Of a DNA stretch of 5,419 bases, positions 4,919 to 5,419 are shown piece after piece. The stretch comes from JANOYC01 sp031428675. GTDB taxonomy: Bacteria; Actinomycetota; Actinomycetes; Actinomycetales; Microbacteriaceae. The stretch spans positions 1 through 5,419 of the forward strand of contig JANOYC010000085.1 in the NCBI GenBank assembly GCA_031428675.1, read 5' to 3'. A program made the position numbers and the translations under genes. The notes under the pieces were generated by a model. It was not told the origin of the DNA and did not search any database. It worked only from the letters and a program-made list of their open reading frames with translations. The stretch's first letter is position 1, and each line of letters opens with the position of its first letter.

Positions 4919-5183
4919 GATTGCGCACCCTCACACGCACGGGGAGCTTCTCGTCCACCATGAGTCGGCCTCGCTCGGTGCCGAACGGATCAGTAGCAGC
5001 CACCACGCCATCCATGAGTCCGAGGACACGCAGTACACGCTAGGCGATCTCTAGTGTCGTGCCTTCGCCGTTCTCGAGTTTGCTGATCGTGGGGGGCGTG
5101 GTTCCTGCTCGTTCCGCGACCATCCGCGCCGTCAGTCCCAGTATCTTTCGCTGGCTGGCAACGTTCTGTCCGATAGTGCGCAA
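4911..5183 (-). pseudogene. hipB: HipB-like XRE-family repressor interrupted by an in-frame TAG
   Basis: Seen: one frame reads LRTIGQNVASQRKILGL, TARMVAERAGTTPPTISKLE and NGEGTTLEIA, then TAG (5042-5040, codon 48 counted from TTG 5183). It resumes RVLRVLGLMDGVVAATDPFG, TERGRLMVDEKLPVRVRVR and NHA, ending TGA 4913-4911. The first part is a clear helix-turn-helix (recognition helix around TPPTISKLENG); the second matches the usual C-terminal half of actinobacterial HipB-like regulators. Known: HipB binds HipA and represses the hipBA operon. A single base change, for example from TTG, would explain the TAG. No ATG or GTG lies in frame at the expected start. GTG 5215-5213 is well placed but one base out of frame with ADTPIPVKRS, hinting at a second lesion; TTG 5183 is the only in-frame alternative. 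Probably inactive, since the stop follows directly on the DNA-binding part. Confidence 0.75.
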
Positions 5184-5215
5184 GGATCGCTTGACCGGGA
5201 TTGGAGTGTCGGCAC

Positions 5216-5332
5216 CCCGCGAGCACGCCCTGGATCGCGGCCACCGCTGGCACGTGTCGCCGTGTTGCCCGGCGGGTTAGATGGCCGCGCCGCGACAGCG
5301 TTCTATCCGTTCCGTACCCCGATCAGGTATCG
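5216..5332. other. Spacer upstream of the hipB relic, no gene recognised
   Basis: No protein family, RNA gene or clear promoter was recognised. A 39-codon frame from ATG 5281 to TGA 5398-5400 (plus strand, containing CEYCLGFQHN) continues past this spacer but has no ribosome site or known motif. Confidence 0.4.
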
Positions 5333-5419
5333 TTGTCATCTCGACGTCGAAATGCGAGTACTGCCTTGGATTCCAACACAACTCCACTTACTCCGTATGA
5401 GGCGGCGGTGCAGGTTGCA
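5333..5419 (+). CDS. Possible 5' end of an unidentified gene, cut by window edge
   Basis: A frame from TTG 5333 stays open to the edge (29 codons): LSSRRRNASTALDSNT, then TPLTPYEAAVQVA. The TPLTPYEAA stretch resembles the first lines of small helix-turn-helix or excisionase-like proteins, but this is too short to name. CAGG lies a few bases upstream. A competing frame from ATG 5352 gives an arginine-rich peptide that looks less natural. The true start and function depend on sequence beyond the edge. Confidence 0.25.
   Translation, partial: MSSRRRNASTALDSNTTPLTPYEAAVQVA

Noticed and set aside
4742..5183. A split HipBST-type tripartite toxin-antitoxin system, with the 58-aa frame as HipS
   Set aside because: HipS is a complete N-subdomain and is followed by a HipT kinase; here the fragment is shorter, no kinase follows, and the repressor gene carries a stop codon.

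Overview
The window looks like chromosomal DNA of a high-GC actinobacterium, most likely a member of the Microbacteriaceae or a close Micrococcales relative. This rests on the GC-rich, GTG/TTG-using coding style, the paired secreted cell-wall hydrolases, the tRNA Glu-Asp-Phe cluster and the style of the degraded conjugation gene. The genus is not determined.

Left part (1-2510, minus strand): two tandem secreted peptidoglycan hydrolases. The upstream gene encodes an M23 (LytM-type) endopeptidase. The downstream gene, which runs off the left edge, encodes an NlpC/P60 (C40) peptidase. Both have a signal peptide and collinear, clearly paralogous coiled-coil regions, but different catalytic domains. 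A hairpin in the 24-nt gap overlaps the Shine-Dalgarno of the second gene, suggesting translational coupling. Three 9-bp-spaced TCAC repeats lie in the promoter/leader of the first gene and resemble MtrA-type sites.

Middle (2579-2988, plus strand): a promoter followed by tRNA-Glu(TTC), tRNA-Asp(GTC), an internal terminator-like hairpin, tRNA-Phe(GAA) and a strong terminator.

Right part (about 3000 to the end): accessory, decayed DNA. Directly after the tRNA-Phe terminator is the 3' fragment of a TraA/TrwC (MobF)-type conjugative relaxase-helicase, lacking the whole relaxase half and helicase motifs I-II. Then comes about 260 bp without a recognisable gene, followed by an apparently intact YefM-YoeB type II toxin-antitoxin operon on the minus strand. 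Its promoter region lies inside the stump of a second, broken toxin-antitoxin locus: a HipB-like XRE repressor with an in-frame TAG, and an overlapping 58-residue HipA N-terminal fragment whose stop codon overlaps the yefM start. All four minus-strand reading frames overlap like an operon. This layout suggests one addiction module replaced or landed in another inside a degrading genomic island next to the tRNA cluster. The last 200 bp hold only a possible start of another gene.
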